Positions 7,336 to 15,520 of a stretch of DNA of 63,553 bases are shown here, in pieces; the first letter of the stretch is position 1, and every line of letters begins with the position of its first letter. A model generated the notes under the pieces. It did not search any database. It saw only the letters and a list, made by a program, of their open reading frames with translations, and had not been told where the DNA came from. The stretch is from NCBI GenBank assembly GCA_023663615.1, contig JAMPHA010000010.1, forward strand, positions 1 through 63,553. The letters run 5' to 3'. Source of the stretch: DLAJ01 sp023663615 (GTDB lineage: Bacteria; Bacillota; Clostridia; Lachnospirales; Lachnospiraceae). The position numbers were made by a program, and so were the translations under genes.

Positions 7336-8960
7336 TGAAAAAAAGAAGGACTGTCCGGCTCTTGGCAATGGGTCTGTTTTTCCTGTCCGCCGCGCTGCTT
7401 GCAGGCTGTCACGGCTCTAAGGGAATGGATGCATTCAAGATGCCGGAGGAATTTAACGAATCAAGAACGTATACGATCACGTTTTGGGCCAAAAACGATA
7501 CAAACAAAACGCAGACGGAAATTTATGAGCAGGCGATCGCCGATTTTGAACGGCTGTATCCGAATATCAAAGTGAATCTGCGCCTGTATACCGATTACGG
7601 GGTGATTTATAATGATGTGATTACGAATATCGCGACCAATACGACGCCGAATGTCTGCATCACCTATCCCGATCACATTGCAACCTATCTGACAGGAACC
7701 AATGTCGTGGTGCCGTTAGACGAGTTGTTTGCCGATGAGCGTTACGGCTTCGGCGGGAGCGAGGTGCGTTTTGACGCGGTGGCGCAGGACGAGGTTATTT
7801 CCCGATTCTTAGAGGAGGGCGCGTTTGACGGGCATTATTATGCGATCCCATTCATGCGTTCCACCGAGGCGTGCTATGTGAATAAGACCTATGTGGAGGC
7901 GTTAGGGTATACGCTGCCCGATGTGCTCACATGGGACTTTGTGTGGGAGGTATCCGAGGCGGCGATGGCGGCGGATGCGGACGGCAATTATCTTGTCAAC
8001 GGGCAGAATGTGCTCATTCCGTTCATTTATAAATCGACGGATAATATGATGATTCAGATGCTCCGCCAAACGGGCGGGGAGTATTCCACGTCAGAGGGGG
8101 ACATTCTTCTTTTTAACGATCGGACGAAAGAACTGCTCTACACGGTCGCGGCACACGGAAAAAGCAAGGCGTTCTCCACATTTAAGATTTCCAGTTATCC
8201 CGCGAACTTCCTCAATGCGGGGCAGTGCATTTTTGCGGTTGATTCGACGGCGGGCGCGACGTGGATGGGAACGGACGCGCCGCTTCGGGACATCAGCGAG
8301 GAGAAGCTGGTGCGGTTTGAAACGGAGGTCATGCTGATTCCGCAGTTTGATCCGGATGCGCCGCAGATGATCTCGCAGGGACCGTCCGTTTGCTTATTTA
8401 ATAAGTCCGATCCGCAGGAAGTACTGGCGTCATGGTTGTTTGCGCAGTATCTTCTGACGAACGACGTGCAGATTGCCTATGCCGAGACGGAGGGCTATAT
8501 CCCCGTGACGACAAAGGCGCAGAACGCGGCGGAGTATACGGACTATCTGGCGCGGGGCGGCGAGGACAATGCGCTGCATTATGACATTAAGATCAGAGCG
8601 GCAAAGCTTTTAATCGACAATATTGACAATACGTTTGTCACGCCGGTGTTTAACGGTTCGGCGTCCCTGCGCGACGCGGCGGGACAGCTGATCGAGTCAA
8701 CGGTGAAGGCGGTCAGACGGGGACAGACGGCGGATGAAGCCTTTATGGAGACGCTCTATGCGGATACGAAGGCTCTGTACCGCTTAGATCAGGGCGGCGC
8801 GTCCTCTACGGGGGAAGCGGATTTGGGGCCGCTTCCGAAAACAGCGGTTATCCTGCTTGTGTCATTGGCGGTCGTATGGATTTTGATGATACTCTATGTT
8901 CTTTTGCCGCTTAGGAAGCGGAATGCGGGGAAGCATGGAAGATCGGGAGAAGCCGTATAA
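7332..8960 (+). CDS. Solute-binding lipoprotein with extra C-terminal membrane segment
   Basis: Family 1 extracellular sugar-binding protein of the preceding permeases. The N-terminus is a lipoprotein signal ending LLAGC (Cys at about 26), followed by the usual binding-protein start (YTITFWAKND) and a conserved core (FDGHYYAIPFMRSTEACYVN). At 542 residues it is longer than most (about 420-450). Most of the excess is at the C-terminus: a hydrophobic helix at about 504-527 (ILLVSLAVVWILMILYVLLP) followed by an Arg/Lys-rich tail, which should anchor the protein a second time. The start is GTG 7332 or ATG 7335; both overlap the permease stop. Confidence 0.88.
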   Translation: MMKKRRTVRLLAMGLFFLSAALLAGCHGSKGMDAFKMPEEFNESRTYTITFWAKNDTNKTQTEIYEQAIADFERLYPNIKVNLRLYTDYGVIYNDVITNIATNTTPNVCITYPDHIATYLTGTNVVVPLDELFADERYGFGGSEVRFDAVAQDEVISRFLEEGAFDGHYYAIPFMRSTEACYVNKTYVEALGYTLPDVLTWDFVWEVSEAAMAADADGNYLVNGQNVLIPFIYKSTDNMMIQMLRQTGGEYSTSEGDILLFNDRTKELLYTVAAHGKSKAFSTFKISSYPANFLNAGQCIFAVDSTAGATWMGTDAPLRDISEEKLVRFETEVMLIPQFDPDAPQMISQGPSVCLFNKSDPQEVLASWLFAQYLLTNDVQIAYAETEGYIPVTTKAQNAAEYTDYLARGGEDNALHYDIKIRAAKLLIDNIDNTFVTPVFNGSASLRDAAGQLIESTVKAVRRGQTADEAFMETLYADTKALYRLDQGGASSTGEADLGPLPKTAVILLVSLAVVWILMILYVLLPLRKRNAGKHGRSGEAV

Positions 8961-9039
8961 AATAAGCGGGGGAATGTGTGTCTCCGTGGTTTTCCGGCAG
9001 GAATCTCTGCGCTTTTTGCGAAATTGTTTCGGAAATCTA

Positions 9040-9068
9040 TTGATTTCTTTGAAATTGTTGAGTACAAT
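9040..9068 (+). promoter_or_regulatory. Promoter of the OB-fold-like lipoprotein gene
   Basis: TTGATT (9040-9045), 17-bp spacer, TACAAT (9063-9068), about 70 bp upstream of the ATG at 9140. It separates this gene from the ABC operon. Confidence 0.75.
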
Positions 9069-9139
9069 GTCAACGTATGATCGTAGGCGGGGGTTCTGAA
9101 AGGGATTCCCAGGCAAAACGAAAAAGAGGAGAGAAAAAA

Positions 9140-9865
9140 ATGAAAAAGTGTGTGGCACTGATTTTGGCGTTTTCCCTGACGCTTGCGCTTGCAGGCTGCG
9201 GTGGAAAGGATGATGCGGGAAGCGATGTAAAGTCCGAGGGCGTGATGACCTATGCGGAGTACATGGCGGCGGCAGTGGACGAACAGGTTGTGGTAGAGAC
9301 CTACGTGCAGGCAAAGCAGTCCTGGTGGGATAATACGGCGACGGTTTACACGCAGGATAAGGACGGCGCATATTTTATTTACAATATGGCTTGCTCCGAG
9401 GCGGATTACGAGAAATTGACGCCGGGCACCAAGATCAAGGTGACGGGCTATAAATCGGAATGGTCGGGCGAGGTCGAGATCATAGACGCAACGTTCGAGA
9501 TCGAGGACGGCAATTATGTGGCTTCCGCGCTTGACGTGACGAGTATGCTCGGAACGGATGATCTGATCGCGCATCAGAATGAATTTGTATCGTTCAAGGG
9601 GATGACCGTAGAGGATGCGGGCAACGGCTCGGCATTCATGTATAAGTGGGACAATTCCGGTACGGACGGCGACGATCTGTACTTTAATGTTTCTGTAGAC
9701 GGACAGACCTATACGTTTACGGTAGAGTCCTATCTGTGTGATAACACGACGGACGTTTACGCGGCAGTCAAGAATCTTCAGATCGGCGACGTCGTTGATA
9801 TGGAAGGCTTCTTATACTGGTATGAGGGCGTCAATCCGCATATCACATCCGTGACAGTCAAGTAA
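9140..9865 (+). CDS. Lipoprotein with tandem OB-fold-like domains
   Basis: A 241-residue surface lipoprotein (lipobox LALAGC, Cys20). After a short linker come two similar beta-rich segments, about 45-115 and 125-240. Each has a strand pattern ending in a Gly-Asp or Gly-Thr turn before hydrophobic strands (YEKLTPGTKIKVTGYKSEW; VKNLQIGDVVDMEGFLYWY). This resembles OB-fold nucleic acid or oligosaccharide binding domains of secreted Firmicutes proteins, but the assignment is by pattern only. ATG 9140 is chosen because GAGGAG precedes it; the open frame from 9077 is upstream of any ribosome site. It has its own promoter and terminator. Confidence 0.75.
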   Translation: MKKCVALILAFSLTLALAGCGGKDDAGSDVKSEGVMTYAEYMAAAVDEQVVVETYVQAKQSWWDNTATVYTQDKDGAYFIYNMACSEADYEKLTPGTKIKVTGYKSEWSGEVEIIDATFEIEDGNYVASALDVTSMLGTDDLIAHQNEFVSFKGMTVEDAGNGSAFMYKWDNSGTDGDDLYFNVSVDGQTYTFTVESYLCDNTTDVYAAVKNLQIGDVVDMEGFLYWYEGVNPHITSVTVK

Positions 9866-9947
9866 TCGGATCTAGGATCATAGGCATGGCGATTCGAATT
9901 AAAAGAGGAAGGATCGGTCAATCCGCTGTGCTTTTTTGGAGGATCAG

Positions 9948-9995
9948 AATGAGCGATACATTTGCCAAAATGGCGGGGTACCGCTCATTTTGTTT
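9948..9995 (+). terminator. Terminator after the lipoprotein gene
   Basis: AATGAGCG (9948-9955) pairs with CGCTCATT (9982-9989) around a 26-nt loop that has its own pairing (GCCAAAATGGC). A T-rich tail follows (TTGTTT). Confidence 0.65.
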
Positions 9996-10044
9996 CTGAA
10001 TGGTCGTGAAAGACGGAACAACATAGAAAACAGAGGAACAAACC

Positions 10045-12264
10045 ATGAGGTATCAGATACGGCATGCGCTCGTACAGTACGGCGCGGATACGATTTTAGA
10101 GGATGTGAATTTTGAAATTCACGATCATGAGAAAATTGCGGTGGTAGGAAGAAACGGCTGCGGAAAGACGACGCTCTTAAAGCTCATTCACGGCGACATT
10201 ACGATGAATAATTTGGACAGCGACGAGACGTGCGGCATCACGATGGCGGGAAAGCAGGAGATTGGTTTTTTACATCAGATCAGCTTTCCGGACGCGGATT
10301 TAAGCGTCGAGGAGGAGATCAAAAAAACGTTTGCCGCGGTGTTTGCGTGCGAGGCGCGCATGAAAGAGATCGAGCGCAGGCTGGAAAGCGGCGGGACGCA
10401 GTCACAGGGCGAAACGCAGCCGCAGGGCGGAGCAGGGCAGCAGGGCGCGGAACAGCAAGCTATGGCGGTGCAGAGCGATGGGCAGCGCCGTCTGCTCGGC
10501 GAGTACAACACGCTGCAAAGACAGATGGAGGCGCTCCGCGGTTATACCTGGCGCAGGGATATGGAGATCATGTTTCAGCAGTTTGGGTTTGCGCTTGCGG
10601 ACTTACAGCGGCCGATCGGAAGTTTTTCCGGCGGACAGCAGACGAAGATCGCGTTTATCAAGCTGCTCCTTTCCAGACCGGACATTATGCTGCTTGACGA
10701 GCCGACCAACCACCTGGACCTTCCGACGATCGAATGGCTGGAAGGATATTTGCAAAAATATGACAAGGCTGTCGTTATTGTGTCCCATGACCGCATGTTC
10801 TTAGACCGTGTAATCGACGTGACGTATGAGATCGAGTATCACCGCATCAAGCGTTATCCCGGCAATTACACCGCGTTTATGAAGCGCAAAGAGGAAGACC
10901 TGCAAAAGCAGGAGAAGGACTATGAGGCGCAGCAGAAAGAGATTAAGCGCCTGACGGAATGGATCGAAAAGTGGAAAAATACACCGACGAAGGTTGCATC
11001 GGCGCATTCGAAGCAGATGGCGATCGAACATATGGTAAAGATCGAGAAGCCGAGGCGCTTTGACACGAAAACGTTCCGCGCCATGTTTACGCCGCGCATG
11101 GAGAGCTACACGGAAGTACTGAATGTCAGAAACTTAAAGATCGGTTATGACAAAGAGCTGGCGGATGTTTCTTTTTTATTGGAAAAAGGACAAAAACTTG
11201 CCATTCTCGGAGAAAACGGCATTGGAAAATCAACCTTGTTAAAGACGCTTGTGGGTTTGGTGGAGCCGCTTTCCGGGCGCTTTTCATTCGGACAGCGCGT
11301 GGAGTGGGGGTATTTCGACCAGCAGGAGGCGGTCATGAACGACGCGCCGCCGGAGCAGACGGTATTGGATAACTTCTGGGAGGAATATCCGAAGCTGCTG
11401 CGCGAGGAAGTGCGCGGCGCGCTTGGCGCGTTCCTTTTTTCGGGAGAGGATGTTATGAAGCAGATGGGGCAGCTCTCCGGCGGGGAGAAGGTGCGTCTGG
11501 AACTTTGCAAGATGTTCTACCGCAAGCCGAATCTGCTCATTTTGGACGAGCCGACGAACCATATGGATATGGCGGGAAAGGACGCGCTGGAAAAGATGCT
11601 CGGCGATTTTCCGGGAACGATTCTGTTTGTATCGCATGACCGCTATTTTGTGAGCCGGATCGCGACAGGCGTTTTGGAGTTTGAGACAGACGGCGTGCGG
11701 CAGTATCGGGGCGGTTATGAGGCGTATCTTGCCGAAAAACAGAAGCGGTTAAACGGGCTTACGGGCGATACCGCGCGGGACGGACGGAATGCGGCGGGAC
11801 AAAAGACCGGAGGCGCGCAGGGTCAGAAGCCCGGCGCAGCGCAGACAGGACGGAGTGCGGCGGGACAAAAACCGGAAAGCGCGCAGGGTCGCAATCCGGG
11901 CGCAGCGCAGGCAGGAGCAGACACCGGCGGTCCGCGGCAGGGAAGTACGGAAGCCGGGACGAACGGCGGCGGTGTGAAGAATCCGACGCTGGGCGATGTG
12001 TTTGACAAAAAAACATATTATAATCCGGGAAAAGTGTTGTCCCGATTAAAAAAGCAGCTGGAAAAATATGAGAAACAGCTTGCGGAGAGCGAGGCGCGGG
12101 CGGCGGAGCTGTCATTGCGTCTGATGGAGCCGGATCTTGCCTCGGATTACCAGAAGCTGATGGAGTTACAGGAGCAGTTGGACGGCGAGGAGCATTTGCA
12201 GGAGACGCTCTTGGAGCGGATGATGGAGACGGAGACCGAATTGCAGGAGATGGAGCAGGCGTAG
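10045..12264 (+). CDS. ABC-F family ATPase with low-complexity insertions
   Basis: A soluble tandem ATPase of the ABC-F class, which binds ribosomes and affects translation or protects against ribosome-targeting drugs. Domain 1 has Walker A GRNGCGKTT (35-43) and the signature FSGGQQTK; the Walker B is followed by the diagnostic EPTNHLDL. Domain 2 has GENGIGKST, LSGGEKVR and EPTNHMDM. The two domains are joined by a charged linker of about 80 residues. At 739 residues it is longer than the common 520-640. The excess includes a Gln/Gly-rich insert in domain 1 (about 115-150) and a Gly/Ala/Gln-rich segment after domain 2 (about 575-655) that contains a 22-residue repeat. The C-terminus is a coiled coil. 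Which ABC-F subgroup it belongs to cannot be decided here. Confidence 0.9.
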   Translation: MRYQIRHALVQYGADTILEDVNFEIHDHEKIAVVGRNGCGKTTLLKLIHGDITMNNLDSDETCGITMAGKQEIGFLHQISFPDADLSVEEEIKKTFAAVFACEARMKEIERRLESGGTQSQGETQPQGGAGQQGAEQQAMAVQSDGQRRLLGEYNTLQRQMEALRGYTWRRDMEIMFQQFGFALADLQRPIGSFSGGQQTKIAFIKLLLSRPDIMLLDEPTNHLDLPTIEWLEGYLQKYDKAVVIVSHDRMFLDRVIDVTYEIEYHRIKRYPGNYTAFMKRKEEDLQKQEKDYEAQQKEIKRLTEWIEKWKNTPTKVASAHSKQMAIEHMVKIEKPRRFDTKTFRAMFTPRMESYTEVLNVRNLKIGYDKELADVSFLLEKGQKLAILGENGIGKSTLLKTLVGLVEPLSGRFSFGQRVEWGYFDQQEAVMNDAPPEQTVLDNFWEEYPKLLREEVRGALGAFLFSGEDVMKQMGQLSGGEKVRLELCKMFYRKPNLLILDEPTNHMDMAGKDALEKMLGDFPGTILFVSHDRYFVSRIATGVLEFETDGVRQYRGGYEAYLAEKQKRLNGLTGDTARDGRNAAGQKTGGAQGQKPGAAQTGRSAAGQKPESAQGRNPGAAQAGADTGGPRQGSTEAGTNGGGVKNPTLGDVFDKKTYYNPGKVLSRLKKQLEKYEKQLAESEARAAELSLRLMEPDLASDYQKLMELQEQLDGEEHLQETLLERMMETETELQEMEQA
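11791..11922 (+). repeat. In-frame 66-bp tandem repeat in ABC-F gene
   Basis: Two copies of a 66-bp unit start at 11791 and 11857 (each begins GCGGCGGGACAAAA). They encode two 22-residue units of the form AAGQK...AQG...PGAAQ. The repeat lies in the flexible segment between the second ATPase domain and the C-terminal coiled coil. Confidence 0.85.
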
Positions 12265-12324
12265 GAAACGATCAAGGGGCGCAGAGCGGTCTGCGAAAGC
12301 AGGCAGGCGCTCTAATCGTTAAAA

Positions 12325-12353
12325 GCAGGCGGTTGTGAAACGCAATCGCCTGC
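12325..12353 (+). other. Hairpin in the leader of the response regulator
   Basis: GCAGGCGGTTG (12325-12335) pairs with CAATCGCCTGC (12343-12353), 11 bp with one G-U pair and a 7-nt loop. No T-run follows. It sits 28 nt before the response-regulator ATG. Confidence 0.6.
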
Positions 12354-12381
12354 CGTTAAAAGGAGCGAAAGGAGACCCCAC

Positions 12382-13125
12382 ATGGATGTTCAATGTCTGA
12401 TCGTGGATGACGAGGCGGAACTTGCGCAGATGACCTGTGAGTATTTTGAGATGTTCGGCGTAAGCTGCCGCTATGTCAAGTCTGCGCAGGAGTGCCTTGC
12501 TTTTTTGCATGAAAATACGGTGAAGCTGATTCTGCTCGACATCAATCTCGTGGAGGAGAGCGGATTTGCCCTGTGTAAAAAAATAAGGGAGAACTCGAAT
12601 ATTCCGATTCTGTTTATCAGCGCCCGCGACAGTGACAGCGACGTGCTGATCGCCCTGAATATCGGCGGGGACGATTATATCAAAAAGCCCTATTCGCTGA
12701 GCGTGCTGCTTGCCAAGGTACAGGTCGTCCTAAAACGTATGGATGCCGGGCGGCAGGAATTGTCGGCGGGCAGCACAGGGGCGGGCGGCGTGCCTGTGGA
12801 AGAGGCGGGCAGCAGGCTGCGTCTGGCGGAGGAAAAATTGTGCGTATCCATAAAAAAGAGCGCGGTGGGAGCGGGGAGCGCCGCCGTCTGGCAGGAAATT
12901 CCCTTAAAGGCGAAGGAGTTTGCGCTGTTAAAATGCCTGTATGAGCACAGGGGAACGATCGTGACAAAGGAACAGCTGTTTCTTACCGTCTGGGGCGACG
13001 CATTCTACAGTGACAGCACCCTGAATGTCCATATCAGAAGACTGCGGGAAAAACTGGAAGAACGTCCGTCCGAGCCCAGGCTTATCAAAACCGTCTGGGG
13101 CACGGGGTATCTGCTGGAATGTTGA
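12382..13125 (+). CDS. OmpR/PhoB-type response regulator
   Basis: Transcription factor of a two-component system. The receiver domain (1-115) has the acidic pocket VDDE, the phosphorylated Asp53 in LLDINL, FISAR and the Lys in YIKKPYS. The C-terminal winged helix (about 160-247) shows the usual EFALLKCLYEHRGTIVTKEQ and a NVHIRRLREKL recognition helix. The linker (about 118-158) is longer than usual and rich in Gly, Ala and Ser. A good ribosome site (AAAGGAGA) precedes the ATG. It is followed by its sensor kinase and probably controls the ABC exporter genes downstream, where GTTAAGA repeats occur. Confidence 0.93.
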   Translation: MDVQCLIVDDEAELAQMTCEYFEMFGVSCRYVKSAQECLAFLHENTVKLILLDINLVEESGFALCKKIRENSNIPILFISARDSDSDVLIALNIGGDDYIKKPYSLSVLLAKVQVVLKRMDAGRQELSAGSTGAGGVPVEEAGSRLRLAEEKLCVSIKKSAVGAGSAAVWQEIPLKAKEFALLKCLYEHRGTIVTKEQLFLTVWGDAFYSDSTLNVHIRRLREKLEERPSEPRLIKTVWGTGYLLEC

Positions 13126-13130
13126 CCGTT

Positions 13131-13232
13131 ATATAAGCCGGTGTGCGGGGAACAGCATCCACGCGGATCACGATATAAGCCGGCGCGCTGGGAACAGAAT
13201 CCACGCGGATCGCGGCGTGAGCCGGTGCGGGA
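13131..13232 (+). repeat. 42-bp tandem repeat between regulator and kinase
   Basis: Copies start at 13131, 13173 and (partial) 13215. Each begins with a version of ATATAAGCCGG, and full units contain ATCCACGCGGAT, a short inverted repeat. The array fills the gap between the two-component genes just ahead of the kinase ribosome site. Confidence 0.85.
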
Positions 13233-13269
13233 GCTTACGGGAAGAGCGTATTTGGAGAGAGGGATTTTC

Positions 13270-14511
13270 ATGACAAAACTACGGTATTGGATTGCGTTTT
13301 ATTTGGCGGTTATGTTTGGCTTTTATCTGCTGATCGGATACGGATTTCAGAGGACGGACGCAGGCGGCAGAGATATGGTTTTGTATCATGAGCAGTGCAG
13401 ATTGGCGGAGCAGGCGCTCCGGCAGGGGGAGGATCGGGCGCGTGTGGAACAGGAATACGGCTGCCAAATCCTTCTTTTTTCTGATGCGGATTATGAGATT
13501 GCGCTCGGCAGGGCGTATCAGGACGAAGCGCTGATTATGGATTTGAGGTTGGAAACTTCCGTTTTCGCCGGAAAGATCGTCTTTCCTGTGTCGGAATCGC
13601 GTTATCTCAATATGGAGCGGACGTTATATCGGCGCGTGATGGGAATGTGGGGGATTCTGTTGATCGGCGGGCTTGTGCTGCTCGTCTTTTTTTATCTGCG
13701 CTTTGTGCGCCCGTTCGCGCGGCTGAATCTGTTTGCAAGGCAGGTTGCGAAAGGGAATCTCGATTTTCCGCTCCCGATGAAAAAGCATCAATATTTTGGT
13801 GCGTTTACGGAAAGCTTTGATCTCATGCGCGAGGAATTAAAGCGCGCGAAGGACAGCGAGTATCAGGCAAATCAAAGTAAAAAAGAATTGGTCGCGGAGC
13901 TGTCGCACGATATTAAGACGCCGATCGCCACGATCCGCGCGACCTGCGAGGTTTTGCAGATCAAGGAGCAGAATCCGGATACGCGGGCGAAGGTTGCGGT
14001 CATTGACGCGAAGGCGGGCATGGTGGATAAGCTTGTCAGTAATTTATTTCAGGCGAGTCTGGAGGAACTGGAAGTCTTAAAGGTGGAACCGACGGAGGAA
14101 CAGTCCCTTTGTATCCGGGAAATGTTTGAGGAGTTAAAAGATTACAGCGACATCCGCCTGAACGGAGAGGTACCGTCCTGCCTTGTATGGATGGATAAAC
14201 TGCGGCTTCGTCAGGTGATTGACAATGTCGTCAGCAATGCGTGGAAATATGCGGGCACGCCCGTGACGGTTTCTTTTTGGGAAACGGAAAAAAACATCGG
14301 GGTCCGGATACGGGACGCGGGAGAGGGTGTGGACGCGGAGGAGCTTGTGCTGCTTGGCGGGAAATTTTACAGGGGGAGCAACGCGAAAGGAAAAAGCGGG
14401 TCGGGACTTGGATTATATCTGGCAAGGCTGTTTATGGAGCGCATGGACGGCGGCATTGCTTTTTATGTGGAGAACGGATTTGTCGTGGAGCTTCTGTTGA
14501 AAAAGGTATAA
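13270..14511 (+). CDS. Sensor histidine kinase
   Basis: A 413-residue membrane kinase. Two membrane segments (about 5-25 and 126-146) bracket an extracellular sensor of about 100 residues. Then come a HAMP-like region, the phosphoacceptor helix with His213 in AELSHDIKTPIATIR, the N box (VIDNVVSNAWKYA), and the G boxes (RDAGEGV; GSGLGLYLA). The start is ATG 13270 with GGAGAGAGGG just upstream; the open frame reaching back to 13141 crosses a tandem repeat and is unlikely to be translated as part of this protein. The domain plan resembles VanS-like kinases rather than the intramembrane-sensing BceS type, although an FtsX-type exporter follows. Confidence 0.92.
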   Translation: MTKLRYWIAFYLAVMFGFYLLIGYGFQRTDAGGRDMVLYHEQCRLAEQALRQGEDRARVEQEYGCQILLFSDADYEIALGRAYQDEALIMDLRLETSVFAGKIVFPVSESRYLNMERTLYRRVMGMWGILLIGGLVLLVFFYLRFVRPFARLNLFARQVAKGNLDFPLPMKKHQYFGAFTESFDLMREELKRAKDSEYQANQSKKELVAELSHDIKTPIATIRATCEVLQIKEQNPDTRAKVAVIDAKAGMVDKLVSNLFQASLEELEVLKVEPTEEQSLCIREMFEELKDYSDIRLNGEVPSCLVWMDKLRLRQVIDNVVSNAWKYAGTPVTVSFWETEKNIGVRIRDAGEGVDAEELVLLGGKFYRGSNAKGKSGSGLGLYLARLFMERMDGGIAFYVENGFVVELLLKKV

Positions 14512-14514
14512 AAA

Positions 14515-14557
14515 CATGGGCTGCTGCACGAATTACTTCGTGCAACAGCCCATGTTT
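14515..14557 (+). terminator. Strong hairpin after the kinase gene
   Basis: CATGGGCTG-C-TGCACGAA (from 14515) pairs with TTCGTGCA-A-CAGCCCATG (to 14554): 17 paired bases with one mismatch and a 4-nt loop. TTT follows. It separates the two-component genes from the ABC exporter. Confidence 0.75.
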
Positions 14558-14599
14558 GGCTGATAGGAAATTTCCCGGACGCAGTATGAAAACAGCGCG

Positions 14600-14640
14600 G
14601 TTAAGAATCAGTTAAGAAACAAACAGGAAACGGGTTAAGA
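14600..14640 (+). promoter_or_regulatory. GTTAAGA direct repeats, likely response-regulator site
   Basis: GTTAAGAA at 14600 and 14611 (11 bp apart) and GTTAAGA at 14634. Direct repeats spaced by one helical turn are typical of OmpR-class regulators. The third copy overlaps a possible -35 region, with TTAAAA at 14659-14664 as a possible -10, upstream of the exporter ATPase gene at 14761. Confidence 0.6.
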
Positions 14641-14760
14641 TTTTGGAGAGGATTGCTGTTAAAATAATTTTAGGAAGGCGAAGAATGAAAAGGGGCATTT
14701 CGCAAGAACCTGCCCGCGGGTTCTTTCTGCCCGCAGGGATAAGAAAACAGGAGGATTCGA

Positions 14761-15516
14761 ATGAGCAGCATTTTAACAGCAAAGGATTTGTGTAAGACCT
14801 TTTCGAATGAGAGCGTGCAGCAGCACGTGTTAAAAAACTTAAATCTCTCGGTGGAGGAGGGGGATTTTACCGTCATAATGGGAAATTCCGGTTCGGGAAA
14901 AAGCACGCTGCTTTATGCGCTTTCGGGGATGGACCGCCCGACGCTCGGCAGCGTTTCCTATCAGGGGGAGGAAATCTCCCATCTTGGCAACGACGCGCTT
15001 GCGGTGTTCCGGCGGAAGCACTGCGGGTTTGTATTTCAGCAGAATTACCTGAACGATACGATGAGCGTACTGGACAATATCATTGTCTGCGGACTTTTGG
15101 TTGGGAAAAACCGCCGTGCGGCGGCGGAGCGGGCAAAGGAGCTGCTGCGCCTAGTCGGTGTGGAGGAGCAGTCGTTTCACAAATTTCCGACGCAGCTTTC
15201 GGGCGGCGAGCAGCAGCGCGTTGCGGTCGTCCGGGGCATCATCAACGAACCGGAGATCTTGTTTGCCGACGAGCCGACGGGCGCGCTCAATTCGCAGAAT
15301 GCGGATCATGTGCTGGATCTGTTCACGGAGCTTCACCGAAAAGGACAAAGTATTGTGATGGTGACGCATGATATGAAATCGGCGAGGCGGGGCAACCGTG
15401 TGCTTTATTTGAAGGACGGCGTGATTACGGGCGAATGCAGGCTCGGCGCATATGAGAGCGGGGATGAGAAGCGCCATGCGGCGCTGCGCGGATTCTTGCA
15501 GGAAATGGGGTGGTAG
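14761..15516 (+). CDS. ABC exporter ATPase, LolD/BceA-like
   Basis: ATPase of a MacB/BceAB-type system that removes antimicrobial peptides from membrane targets or exports them. Walker A is GNSGSGKST (about 41-49), then the Q-loop VFQQNYL, the signature LSGGEQQR, Walker B with FADEPTGALNS, and the His in MVTHDMKSAR. Length 251 is typical. GAGG lies before the ATG. The gene lies 4 bp upstream of its permease and downstream of the two-component genes. Confidence 0.92.
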   Translation: MSSILTAKDLCKTFSNESVQQHVLKNLNLSVEEGDFTVIMGNSGSGKSTLLYALSGMDRPTLGSVSYQGEEISHLGNDALAVFRRKHCGFVFQQNYLNDTMSVLDNIIVCGLLVGKNRRAAAERAKELLRLVGVEEQSFHKFPTQLSGGEQQRVAVVRGIINEPEILFADEPTGALNSQNADHVLDLFTELHRKGQSIVMVTHDMKSARRGNRVLYLKDGVITGECRLGAYESGDEKRHAALRGFLQEMGW

Positions 15517-15520
15517 CAAT

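Noticed and set aside
11791..11922. CRISPR-like array
   Set aside because: The direct repeats are adjacent without unique spacers and encode protein in frame.
13025..13273. Open frame across the 42-bp repeats between regulator and kinase
   Set aside because: It begins inside the regulator gene, and the repeat is open in more than one frame because its length is divisible by three. No start signal was found.
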